Shown piece after piece: positions 23,427-34,402 of a stretch of DNA of 64,000 nucleotides. Both the position numbers and the translations under genes were made by a program. The notes beneath the pieces were generated by a model that saw only the letters and a program-made list of their open reading frames with translations, searched no databases and had not been told where the DNA came from. Numbering within the stretch: the first letter of the stretch is position 1; each line of letters opens with the position of its first letter. Location: positions 36,310,501 to 36,374,500 of the forward strand of contig CM072804.1 of assembly GCA_037013495.1 (NCBI GenBank), written 5' to 3'. The DNA comes from Hippophae tibetana (Eukaryota > Streptophyta > Magnoliopsida > Rosales > Elaeagnaceae).

Positions 23427-24880
23427 GTGGTCTAGAAGGAGTCAATCTTAGCTTCCCAACATAGCCATTGTGTCACCCCATGATATCGATCTAGGAAAGT
23501 TTCAAGCAAAATCCAACAGGATGAGTGATGGTGAAAGCAGCATCGAGTACGCATGGTACAAGATAGCATGCAGACCATTGTGTGACCGATGAATGACTAG
23601 TTGATTGGTCAATTGGTCAACTGGTTGGCTACCTAGTTTGCGACAACATTCAACTATAGTGGTTGGTCGGTTAGTCAGTTAGATTCCATCGATAATGGTA
23701 AAAATGAGTGATGCTCTGTGACGTGTACTCCCACAACTTTGTTTGGAATCCAATACTTGCCACTCTTCTTTTAACTTCAATTTTTTCAACCGAATATTTT
23801 TTTCTAAGTGTTGTATGCGCTCCTAAGTTTATGAATATTTTTGTCCTTTAAATCTATACTTCTTGATAAAAATATTCAAGTATTAGGTGGTATATACAGG
23901 AGCTTTTGTCTAACTGTATGTAGCCCACTATCTTCTGGGTCCCTTTCTTGGAAAACTTTTTAAGTGTGGCAAGAAATAATGTTGTGTTTGGTTGGAGGAA
24001 ATGGAAAGGAATCAGAATTGATTTGTTCCATTTGTGTATTTTCTTTTAATGTGGACCACTCATTTTGCTTATTGAAGTGGGAAATGTTTTATTTGATGCG
24101 AGACATTCATGTTTGCTAACAACATAGCATTGACTTGAAAAAAAATTTTGCCCCTCACATTGTTGAGATTTGGATCTTGAATGTTCACTAATCACTTTGA
24201 TGACCTTAGGACTCCCCAAGGAACAATTAGACATTTTTGCAAACATCTTTAGGACTTAGACAGTGGGCTAGAAGGAGTCAATCTTAGCTTCCCAACATAG
24301 CCATGGTGTCACCCCATGATGTGGATCTAGGAAAGTTTCAGGCGAAACCCAACAGGATGAGTGATGGTGAAGGTAGAATCGAGTACTACTGGTACAAGAT
24401 AGCATGCAGACCATTGTGTGACCAATGAATGACTAGTTGATTGGTCAATTGGTTAACTGGTTGGCTTCCTAGTTTGCGACAACATTCAACTATAGTGGTT
24501 GGTCAGTTAGTCAGTTAGATTCCATCGATAATGGTAAAAGTGAGCGATGTTCTGTGACGTGTACTCCCACAACTCTTTTTGGACTCCAATACTTGCCACT
24601 CTTCTTCTAACTTCAATTTTTTCAACCAAATATTTTTTTCTAAGTGTCTTATGCGCTCCCAAGTTTATGAATATTTTTGTCCTTTAAATCTATACTTCTT
24701 GATAAAAATATTCAAGTATTAGGTGGTATATAGAGGAGCTTTTATCTAACTGTATGTAGCCCACTATCTTCTAGGTTCCTTTCTTGGCAAAAATTTTAAG
24801 TGTGGCAAGAAATAATGTTTTGTTTGGTTGGAGGAAATGGAAAGGAATCAGAATTGATTTGTTCCATTTGTGTATTTGAT
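23425..24880. repeat. Direct duplication with 836-bp period (second unit partial)
   Basis: About 620 bases from 23425 recur from 24261 at roughly 95% identity: both start CAGTGG(T/G)CTAGAAGGAGTC and run through the same GGTTGGTC-rich and AAATATTCAAGTATTAGG stretches. They diverge after TTCCATTTGTGTATT (24040 and 24875). Unit one continues with 220 bases absent from unit two, and unit two continues into a GGAATG-rich element. The left edge coincides with the Athila LTR end at 23426. No coding frame is seen. Confidence 0.85.
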
Positions 24881-25550
24881 TGGGTTGAAAAAGGAGTGAG
24901 GAATGAAATCAATTCCTAAAGAAGAACGAATCACAATTCCTTCTCCCCTTTAGCAATCATGATTTCATTCTCATCTCAATTGTTTTTCCAATTTTACCCC
25001 CTAAATATAACCTTATCCTCAAATCCCAAATCCCAAATCCCAAAACCCTAAATCCTAAATCCTTAAACCCTAAACCCTAAATCCCAAATCCCTAAACCCT
25101 AAACCCCAAATCCCAAAACAATAAACCCTAAAACCTAAATCCCAAAACCCTAAACCCCAAACCCCAAACTTTAAATCCCAAAACACTAAACCTTAAAACT
25201 TAAATCCCAAATCCAAAAACCTTAAACACTAAATTCCAAATCCCAAACCTTTAAACCATAAATTCTATTTAGAAAAATAATGATTTCAATAAAAAATATT
25301 TTTTGACGAAAAAAAATAATTAAATGATATTATTTATTTTTTACTAAATATAAGGGTATTAAGTTAATTTATAGTTTTTTTCATTCCATTCTAGTGGCAA
25401 ACCAAACACTGTAATACTGATTCTTTCTTTGATTCCAATGGTCAAACCAAACAACATTGTTTCCTTTCCATTCCATTCCATTCTCATTCCCATTCCGATT
25501 CCGATTCTATTATGTGAACCAAACGCCACCTAAACATTTTTTGGATGCTG
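24810..25550. mobile_element. Non-autonomous DNA element with GGAATG-rich inverted ends
   Basis: The left end carries TTTGGTTGGAGGAAATGG...GGAATCAG. The right end on the opposite strand has GGTGGCGTTTGGTTCAC...GGAATCGG and AATGGGAATGAGAATGG, and a second internal GTTTGGTT motif (revcomp near 25441-25452) matches the left end better. This hints at two elements nested or overlapping. The core holds a telomere-like array. There is no coding capacity. The superfamily is unresolved; hAT or Harbinger relatives are possible. Confidence 0.5.
25013..25262. repeat. Interstitial degenerate telomere-like repeat (CCCTAAA / CCCAAAT)
   Basis: About 250 bases of mixed AAACCCTAA, AATCCCAA and AATCCTAA units. 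It is flanked on both sides by non-telomeric sequence and sits inside the GGAATG-ended element, so it is not a chromosome end. It could be captured telomeric DNA or an expanded microsatellite. Confidence 0.8.
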
Positions 25551-25559
25551 ATTTGTAAA

Positions 25560-26295
25560 GAGTGTAACCTCTATCTTTGTTTATGAGAGTTATGTGATTG
25601 AGTGGTCTAATCATAAGTGATAAGTGTTATTTTATATGAATTTTTATATATCAATTTATTTATAATTGTATATATTTTATTATTAAAAAAGCTAAATTAT
25701 TTATGTTATATTTATTAAAAATATATTAATATTTTGGAATTTTTTAAAATTTTGGAATTTTTTAGATCAGATGGATTAACTTAGAAAATCCCATGCATGT
25801 ACTTAGAAAGGCCCAATTAAGTTAGCGTCCACCTAGTAAACATATGCCACGTGTTGTCCAGCCTGCCATATTAGGCATGTGGTGTGCACACTCCATCTAC
25901 ACATGTGTTGGTTATGTACTATAAATGCATTATGATGCATTAAAAAATGTTTGACCCATTAAATCTCTTTCCATTATGATTCCAATAGTCCTATTTACAT
26001 CATGATTTGATTTATCTCCTATAAATACAAAGAGATACCCAAAAAATAAAAACAATATCAAAATTGTATGAAAATTCAGAGAGAGCATTAGAGAAAATTT
26101 TGATTTAATACAATATTGTAAGAGCTTTCAAGGGAGGTTCAAGAACAAGTAAATACTAATATTTTTTTTATTTCTTTAGATCTAATAATTCATTTAACAT
26201 AAATTCTTTTCTCCACAATTTCTCTTCTTTATTATGAAATATTTATTTATTATCGTAGATTAGATAAATTTTATATTGGGAGTAATTTTGTATAT
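25560..26295 (+). other. Intergenic with a promoter-like stretch near 26017
   Basis: A TATA-like CTATAAATA near 26014-26024 is followed by an A-rich, then CAGAGAGAGCATTAGAG leader. CACGTG (G-box) occurs at about 25850 and ACATGTG near 25912. No coding frame follows, so it may be an uncatalogued LTR promoter or a relic of a host promoter. Confidence 0.3.
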
Positions 26296-26569
26296 TCTAT
26301 GTAGGAGTCAAAGAGTGGTCTTTGCCAATAAAGAGCCATATAGGCCAAGCCCACTAAGTGCCTAATTAGTCGAGAGCCTTATGGGTTAAGCCCAATAAGG
26401 ACCCAGTCGTAAGATAAGTATAATTGCAAAATACTTATCTTAAAGAGATAAAGGTCCAACAATTACCCTTTAATTATCTTAAAAGGATAATTGAGGATAA
26501 ATTTCTATAAAGCTATAACAAGTCGATACTATCCTGACAAGGGATAATGATCAGGTTAATTCTTTTCCC

Positions 26570-26578
26570 TATATATAC
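26570..26578 (+). promoter_or_regulatory. TATA box of the Tat-like LTR
   Basis: CTATATATA after TTCTTTTCC, followed by an A-rich leader with AATAGAGAATAAC. This is the normal position for an LTR promoter. Confidence 0.45.
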
Positions 26579-27499
26579 TCATATATGTACACAATCCATA
26601 TAACTTTAATTGAATTTCACAATAGAGAATAACAACTAAATACTTTATTTTCATATAATCTTAGAGCAAGATCGTGTATCTCTTTTGACCTTCATCTTAT
26701 AATTATTGACTTAAGTATCACATAGGATTCTACTCTATGAATCTACGAGATGAAAAAATTATTAGGACCTTAGACCACCTTCAAATGAAAAAATAAAAAA
26801 TTATAGGACTCTCAAAAAAGTTTTCCAAGTCCATAATCTTCCAAAAAAGCAAAGATATTTGAAAAGAGAACAAGGAGTAACAAAGTTTTTGAAAAGAAAA
26901 CATCAGTTCTCTGATATGCCATTGTTACATTTCTAACTCTTTGGACTTTTAAGAGAGGTTATAGATCAGTAAACAAGCTACATTACTCAAATCTTGACAA
27001 CTAATTAGGAGGTCTGGTCTACCAATCAACGAGTCATCATTCCACCAGTTCTTCTAGCCTTGATGCAGCTTGCCATAAATATAGGTGCAAAACATAGACA
27101 TGTTTTCCCATAACGGGGCCGATAGGTTCAGAAGCTAGGCTAGCTTAGGTCCAAACTCATCTAGACATGATGGAAATTACACTCTATGGAATCTCTAGGC
27201 CATCCAAGAGCACTTACCAAATCCAAGGGCTCTTGGACAAGTCATCGTCCCAAAAGAATCCTTACGACATCCTCTAATTCTAAGAGTGCATAAGACAAGA
27301 CTCGTAGCCATCCAGGCTTGACTGGCAAGATGATAGTCCATAGTAGGACCTAAGTCTCATGAATGGCCATAATGTTTCTATCCATACCAATCAGAGACAT
27401 CAAGCTTTTTATGCCTATTCACTATAGTATTGATTGGCTACCTTTGACTAGTTAGGGCTAGCCCAAGAGGCTCATATACATTACAATCTATGCAACCTA

Positions 27500-29110
27500 A
27501 TCGAGGCATATTTGCAAGGAAACTTTGTCCAAGCCAACCAGATTGACCAAACAAACTTAGTAGCCAATGACCACCCCAAGATCCAAGATTAGCATAAGTA
27601 CTAATTGTTCTTTATCCCACCATTGATCAACTCACTGAATAGTTAAAGGAGTTCCAACAGATGTTGAATCGATATAAACTCCCAAACCCAATGATCCCTA
27701 ATATGTCCCCGTTCACCCTAAAGATCATGGCCATCCCATTTTTGATAAGTTCAAGTTTCCTAACATAGTCACATATAATGGCAGAAAATATCTCTTAGAA
27801 CACATGGATATTGTACTTTGAAGCCCAATACTATTAATTCCTTTAAGAAATTTGTTAAATAGTTCTTATCTCACTTCTCAGTCAAGATAAGAAGGCCAAA
27901 AACCATGGTTCACTTGATGACCTTATAATTAGGAAAGGAAGAGTCCTTAAACGACTTCTTAATCGATTCAATTTAGAGAAGATACAAGGTAGATTGTCCA
28001 GCTTTTCACTAAGCCTTATGCTAGGGAGCCCTATAGAAAGATATGGCTAAATATTTCCCAAAACCATATTCAAAGGCTACCCAATTGATTAGCACTTACA
28101 TCAATGGATAAAATGCTTTCGAATAGAAATAACTATTAGCCTCCTAAGAAAAAGTTGGTATATTAGAAGTGTAGGGGTAGAGATAAATCTATGTGCCACA
28201 ACCTTAAAGGATCTAGACCAAACTAAAGAGATAATAGTAAGATTTGGGACATAAATCTCATTCATCTTGGATGGAATTTCCATAATTACCCCTTCTTAGT
28301 GCAATAAGAAAGGCTATGTAAATGCAAGTTGAACCCCAATAGTTTATTATGCTGGCCCAAGAAATAGAAAAATCCTAGTTGGAATAATTCTCAATACTGT
28401 AGGTTCTACAAAGACACTGGTCATTCAATTGAAAATTTTTGGGAACTCAAAAATAAACTTGAGTACCAAGTCAAGAAAGGTTACTTGAATGAATTTGTGA
28501 GAAATCCAAGGCTACAACCACAACAACAACGGCCATTGCAATTGACCTACCCATCAAGAAAAGGGAACTAGCCTTAATGACAATTAGGGTTATCATGACA
28601 AGTCCCATTGTGGGTAGTTCCAACAATTTTGCAAGTTACTTCTACATGTAACCTAAAAATATATCCTAAACTCATCAGCTCAGACTTAAACATTTTAAGA
28701 AAGAGAATCTTGTTGGTTTATCCATCCTTACATAGATGCCATATCAATCACTTTTTAGTTGGTTAATAAAAATTTACATCAAATACTAATATATATTGGT
28801 AGCCCAGCCGACATTATCTTCTGGGAGGACTGGAGGAAAATAAAGCTCTTTTACCCTCTCAAGATAATGACTACCTCTTTGGTAGGATTCTCTAGACTCC
28901 TACTCATCCTAGAAGGTATTGTGGCCCTACCAGTCATAATTGCACAAGGAACCAACATAAGAACATTCATGGTATACTTCCATAATATAGGTTTCCCATC
29001 CTCTTATAATTATACCAAAGGTAGGCATTTCTTGCATGGGGCCAGGGCTATCTTCAATGGACCACCTCACTCTAAAATCACCAATAGATACAGGAACATA
29101 AAGAGTACTT
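27500..29110 (+). pseudogene. Tat-like gag and protease remnant
   Basis: The gag C-terminal part shows a CxxHxxHGH-like motif (CRFYKDTGHS) followed by ELKNKLEYQVKKGYLNEFV, as in plant Tat-clade gags. The protease region (28759-29112) shows the IGSPADIIFW motif in place of the usual DSGSSADILFW, then PLVGF-like LVGFSRLLLILEGIVALP and SSYNYTKGRHFLHGARAI. Gag coats the RNA and the protease processes the polyprotein. The remnant is broken in several places. Confidence 0.7.
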
Positions 29111-29112
29111 AG

Positions 29113-29477
29113 AGAATAAAAAGGTAGCTAAATAGTGCTATGTCATGGGAATTTGAATAAGATAGAAATAAAATTCTTGCCATGTCAAGACAGAAATTAC
29201 TTAACTCACTAGTTTTATTTTTACTTAATTTTTTTTATAATTTTCATTGTTTCAAGACTTGGTAAAATAAATAACCTTAGTTGGTTATATTTTAACTTAC
29301 GTTCCTAAGATATTTTCAAATACTTTGTAATTTAAATTTGTTGTTATCAATAAAGAGAGCATTTAAGATACCCATCTTTATTTACAAATCAAGTGCCTAC
29401 ACTTGGAAGATTTGACAGGATAGAAAGCCTAACATTAAATCAACAAGCAGGTCTAAAGCCATCTTGACTTGGAAAGG
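29113..29477. other. AT-rich spacer inside the Tat-like element
   Basis: It sits between the protease remnant and the tandem array, where pol would be expected. No RT or integrase motif is visible, so most of pol is gone. Confidence 0.5.
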
Positions 29478-30710
29478 TCCAAGGCTCTGAGTGCAATACC
29501 ACTAAGGGCTAAGAAAAACAAACTCCTTAATACTTGGCTAGGGTATATGCCTATATGAAAGAGAGTAAATAAGAAGCATCCAAATAGGTGAGTCCTACAC
29601 CTTAGGTCCGAGACCACCAAAAGATCCATAAAAGCAGGGCGCATTGAGTTACAATAAGGATGCACCCTAATTACAAGCTATATGGCCGAGGATAAAACTA
29701 ACATGTAAAACAACATAATTTGGTCTAATCGCCTCTTAAATATCCCTAGACCTTGAAAATAGGTCATGACTCAACAACTTCACCACATTGGGACTAAGCA
29801 CAATAAATTCCTCAATACCCTATTAGGAGATACACCCCTAAAAAAGGTAGTGAATAAGAAGTATTATGATAGGTGAACTTTGCAAATAAAAACCCATGTC
29901 ATCATAAGCTAGGCGTATTATGTTACAATAAGGAAATATCATAATCATAGGTTATATAGTCCAAGATAAAACCAATGTGCAAAACAAATTAACTTGGTCT
30001 AATTACCTCTTGATCGACCTTATACCTTGAAAGAGAGCCTAGCTCGATAGCTCTACCACACTGGGACTGAGCATAATAAAGCCTTCAGAACCCCACTAAG
30101 GTATGCACCCATGCTAAGATGGTGAATAAGAAGCATCAAGGCTAGTGAGTCTTAAGCATAATAAAGTCCCTAGTACATCCTCAAAGCATACACCCCTACA
30201 AAAAACAATGAATAAGAAGTATCGTGAAAGATAAACTTTGCACCTCAGGGCCCAAGTCATCATAAGCTAGGAAAATAAAGTAACAATGTGGACACACTCT
30301 AATCGTAGGTTATATAGTCCAAGATAAAACTAATGTGGAAAATAACTTAACTTGGTCTAATTTCCTCTTAATTATCTTTAAACCTTAAAAGAAGGCCATG
30401 TCTTGAGAGCTCCACCACATTAGGATTGAGCGTAAAAAAACCTTAATGCCCCGTCGAGGCATTTACCACTACTAAGTTAGTGAATAAAAGGTATCCCAAT
30501 AGATGAGCAATGCAAGTTTCAGGCTAGTCTACCAAATTTTCTATAGAAGATGAATTCATTAAGTTTTAAATTGGATGCATCTCTAACCATAGGCTATATG
30601 ATCCAGGCCACAACAAACACGAAGAAAAGCCTAACAGGCTCCCCATCACCTTATTGTTGTCTATAAACCCTGAAAAGAAGCCACGACTCATAAGTAATGC
30701 CATCTTAGGT
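29478..30710 (+). repeat. Tandem array of four ~280-bp units
   Basis: Units begin at about 29478, 29791, 30067 and 30426, each with a CTGAGCATAATAAA-like start. Each then has a GTGAATAAGAAGCATC block, GGTTATATAGTCCAAGATAA, AACTTGGTCTAATT-CCTCTTAA and a closing GCTCCACCACATTGGG. Unit three (about 359 bp) contains an extra partial copy of its own first ~90 bases (second GCATAATAAAGTCCC at about 30157). Identity between units is roughly 70-80% by eye. Arrays like this between pol and the 3' LTR are known in Tat/Ogre elements. Confidence 0.8.
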
Positions 30711-31307
30711 ACATAAAATACATTAAGCTCATACATCAAACTTACATTTAAATGACTTTAATAAAGAGACTATAAATCTCTAATGCAACAAAAATTAAAA
30801 TTTCCCTAAGTTGATAACTATCTCATGCTTGGATCACTTGACCAAATTTAAGTACTCCTAGTAAGGGGCTGATAGATAGAGAGGCTTAGCTATTCAACAG
30901 TTGGACCAACAAGTTACCCCCAACTTTGAAAAAACTCAAGCAAATATGACAATGCCTGAAAAAAGTAAAGCCATGGGTACACAAGTTAAAAATCACCTGA
31001 ATTTTAAGCCATTGACCTCCCAATGAAACAATAGTTGGACTAAAGATCGAGCCATCATCTGGCCTAATAGGCTAGGATTAGGAAGTATAGCCTACAAAGA
31101 GTATGGCCAACCAGCCAAAAGTTTGATCGATGAAGAGGTTATCAACCAGGAATATGGTCGATCAACTAGGAAATTTTCAACTAAGAGTATGGTCAACCAA
31201 CTAGAATATAGCTAACTAGGAAAGCAGTATGATACATATATGACCAACCAGGTCAGCTCAAGTTATATGTTAGGAAATCATAAGACATTTTCATCCATGC
31301 TAACTCA
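30711..31307 (+). other. Non-coding tail of the Tat-like element
   Basis: It contains a loose short repeat about 31095-31230 (GAGTATGGCCAACCAG, GAATATGGTCGATCAACTAG, GAGTATGGTCAACCAACTAG). No coding frame. Confidence 0.45.
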
Positions 31308-33053
31308 TGGATGAATGAATCGGAAGACTGGAATTACAAATACCGATCTTGCAAAATACTCTTTTATGGTTTTATTATTTGTAAAACTCTCCCAAGTGCA
31401 CGAATCATTTTATAGAAAATGATAAGTATACTTCCACGGTCAATCTAAGGAAGGAATGTATGTGGGTTTTAATTTATTATTCAAAATATTAAAAACAAAA
31501 TTAAATCTTAAGCATCCTGTCACGATATTTTGGTTTGTTTGTTTCCTAATCTAATAACATAAAAATAAATATAACCATAGATATAAATTCAATAAACAAT
31601 AATACATATTTTATCATTCATAACAGTCGAGTATTTAATGATATAATAATTAAGTTAATTATGCTTGCTTTTATTATTTAGGTTATTAAAGATATAAATT
31701 AATATTTGTTGATTTTCTCTTTTTGGTATGAAAGTGTCCTTAAGTGAGGCTCAAATTATTTTCTTTAATATTAACTAACAAATATCCTTAGGTGGTGGCC
31801 TATTAATTAATTAAATATTAAATTTTAACTTTATTTCTAAGAAAATAGCAAACCATCTAATCACAGTTTTGGGTAAAGTCAAATAATTAGACTTTATTCA
31901 AGGTGTCCAAATTAAACATAAGAATTTAAATTCCCAAGTACTAACTTTCAAGTTTTAACACCAATACTTAAAATATGTCATCCATACATTTTCGAATAAT
32001 AGTTCTTATTAAAAAAACTTTTGAAATAGAGTTTTACTCTAACTATCGGGAGATTGTACCAACAAATAAAAGAACATTACTCTAAATTAGACGGAATAAT
32101 TAAACCTTAAAATCTAATTTTTAAATTTAAGTTTGTAATGCAAAATAATGTATTTCTCTCTAACATCCTTAATATAAAATCTTCAATAAAAACAAAATCA
32201 ATTTATTTTATAAAATGTTTTACCTATTTAATATTTTGCAATCATAACAAAGTTATAATTATATCATATTTACAAACAACCAGTCATGTTAAGTTTAATT
32301 GTAGAAAAATTAAATATAATATATAAGAATAAAACATAAAATAATAACTGTAAAGAATCCATTAAAATAATATCTTAAAAGAATCCTTACAATAGTTTGA
32401 TGTTAATTCTGTTATTAGAAAACCTCCAAATGGACTTGCATATCTACTTATTGAATCAAAAACTAATAATTTATAAAAACATAACTAGTTCCTCTAAAAA
32501 AGAGAAGAACTTTAAAAATAAAAACTAAAAAAAATAAATAAAAAAGAAAAACTTTCTAGAGAGAGAAATAGCTCAATAAATTTTGTGTGTTTTGGAATGG
32601 GGAAGAGTGTCCTTTTATAGATAAGGAAAAGGCCAAAAAAGGTGGGAAAATATTTCAAAATTTGAGTTTGAGTGCGTTTGGATAGGTTTCCACACATATG
32701 GGGTTCAAAACTCTTGCCAGACGGGCGGCTAGCGCGCGTAGGATTCAACACATATATGATGGTGCACGCAGGAATTAGTGCAATGGGTGGCTACACGCGA
32801 GGGACTCGACATGGATGAGCACACTGCATGAATTTATCAGCATATATTTGTGATGTATTGCCTCCAATATGTTTTTCTTTGAGTCTTTAAGTTATTTTTA
32901 ACTAAAATACCTGAAAAAAAAATAAAAAATACTCGTGATTCTAAAAAGACAAATTTATATAAAAATATGATAAAATCATACAAATATAAATCTATTTAAT
33001 AAATTAAAGTACATTAAATCATGGTAATTTTAGTGTTTTGCAAGCACTCATCA
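31308..33053 (-). mobile_element. Athila-family solo LTR with flanking direct repeat
   Basis: This 1746-bp copy of the 21614-23426 LTR on the minus strand has TG...CA ends. The 8 bases before it (31300-31307, CTAACTCA) are identical to the 8 after it (33054-33061), so the ends are real and no internal region is present. It is a solo LTR formed by LTR-LTR recombination. Gypsy elements normally duplicate 5 bp; the extra match may be chance. Confidence 0.85.
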
Positions 33054-33579
33054 CTAACTCAAATATCCACGGTCTTTGAAATAGATGTGAGAACAGTTAG
33101 GCTTAGGAAAATCGTGAAAAACACAAGTACAAAAGAAATATAATTAAATAAAAGACAAAGAGTAGAAGTTAATGCAAAATCCAACGCAATAAAAAGGACA
33201 TAGTCATCCATAAAATGTTTATACAAAAAGATAAGTCAATGAGTAAAAATAAATACATTAAACATATACACATTAGTGGATAGATAAATGAAATCTATAG
33301 TATCCTGAGACAATCCAATCAAACCTAAGAGTGAGATAAGTAAAGGCCTAAGTAATGCTAATGTCTATTCATACCAGTATCTTGCAATGCATCACTATCC
33401 ATCTCATCATCTTCTATCCTATCCAAATCCCCAATGTCGGGAATGCTATAATTTTCATCTTCCTACTCAAGGGTGACTACATCATATCGAGAAGCATGTC
33501 TCTCTTAAGATAGAAAAATAGTCTCATTAAGGACGTTCTCTGTTAAAACCCACTTGAACCATCTCCAGTAGTTTGAAAG
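33054..33579 (-). other. Continuation of pre-insertion sequence, with a weak acidic coding-like stretch
   Basis: This is contiguous with 31307 before the solo LTR landed. On the minus strand between about 33480 and 33380 a stretch reads ENYSIPDIGDLDRIEDDEMD, acidic and coding-like, reminiscent of transposase C-termini, but too short to assign. The rest is AT-rich. Confidence 0.3.
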
Positions 33580-34127
33580 TGATGAGTGCTTAAAAAGCAC
33601 TAAAATTATCATGATTTAATGTACTTAAATTGATTAAATAGATTTATATTTGTACGATTTTATCATATTTTTATATAAATTTTTCTTTTCATAATCATGA
33701 GTATTTTTATTATTTTTTCAGATAGTTTTGTTCAAAAATAATTTGAATACTCAAAGAAAAATACTGGAGGTAATACATCACAAATATGTTGAGAAAAAAA
33801 ATGAGTAAAAGTAAAAAAAATAAAAAAATGGACAAAATGGGTAAAACTGCCCAGTTACGCATACATCTACCTAATCCTAAGCAAGCCTTTGCGCAGCCAT
33901 GTCCATTCACACTGAAATTATGCACGCAGCCACTCTAAAATCCCCCTACAGCCATGCCCATTCAAGCTGAAATCGTGGGCAAATCTACGCCAATCCATTC
34001 CGTGCATCCCACGCATATCAATGACGATCCATTTCACAAATCCCGCACATGTCAGGGCATTTTCTACCACAAAAAACCACCCAATCGCGCACATTTTAAG
34101 ATATTTTTTTCACTTTTTTAGCATTTT
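33580..34127 (+). mobile_element. 5' half of an Athila-family LTR, plus orientation
   Basis: It starts TGATGAGTGCTTAAAAAGCA, continues colinearly with the reverse complement of the reference LTR through ACTGGAGGTAATACATCACA and a GC-richer U3 segment, and stops near CATTTTAAGATATTTTTTTC. The missing half may be 36207-37342, the two being separated by later insertions. Confidence 0.75.
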
Positions 34128-34402
34128 CCGCACTTTAATCTTACACGTGATTGCATGCCTAGCCACCTTGTTTAGGTTATTAAGTTATAAATTGATAAAA
34201 CTTAAAAATAACCTATTCACCCCCTGTCTAGGTTAATTAGGTCTATATCTTATAAATTTTCAAAAGTGTGTCGCAACATAAAAACATTGTAAGCCACGAC
34301 ACAAGGCCAAAGGAATGTGTCTAAAATCAATATGGGCCATAGCATGAAAACTTTGGGTGCGGTGATGCAAATAGAGTGATCATGCTTAAAATCGTGTACT
34401 AA
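34128..34402 (+). mobile_element. Copia-type LTR end plus start of internal region (family A relative)
   Basis: GCACTTTAATCTTACACG...TTTAGGTTATTAAGTTATAA matches the tail of the 1-960 LTR at 856-918. AACCTATTCACCCCC-type sequence follows, common at the inner edge of such Copia LTRs in plants. It is a truncated piece lodged inside the Athila LTR. Confidence 0.55.

Larger units (their letters stand above)
26296..31307 (+). mobile_element. Tat-like Ty3/Gypsy element: LTR, gag, protease and 3' tandem repeats; pol missing
   Basis: Plus-strand fossil. An LTR-like segment (about 26296-26760, TATA at 26570) precedes a decayed gag. The gag ends in a Tat-type histidine motif region (CRFYKDTGHSIENFWELKNK, about 28398-28457, then KKGYLNEFVRNPR) and is followed by a protease-like region (about 28750-29110). 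RT, RNase H and integrase are absent. From 29478 a tandem array of ~280-bp units and a further non-coding tail correspond to the long 3' region known in the Tat/Ogre lineage. The 3' LTR is not seen. Many breaks. An Athila solo LTR interrupts at 31308, and the sequence resumes at 33054. Confidence 0.7.

Noticed and set aside
23425-24880. The two 620-bp direct repeats as LTRs of a small retrotransposon
   Set aside because: Only ~215 bases lie between them. There are no TG/CA ends, primer site or polypurine tract.
25013-25262. A true telomere or chromosome end
   Set aside because: Units are degenerate and non-telomeric sequence continues on both sides.
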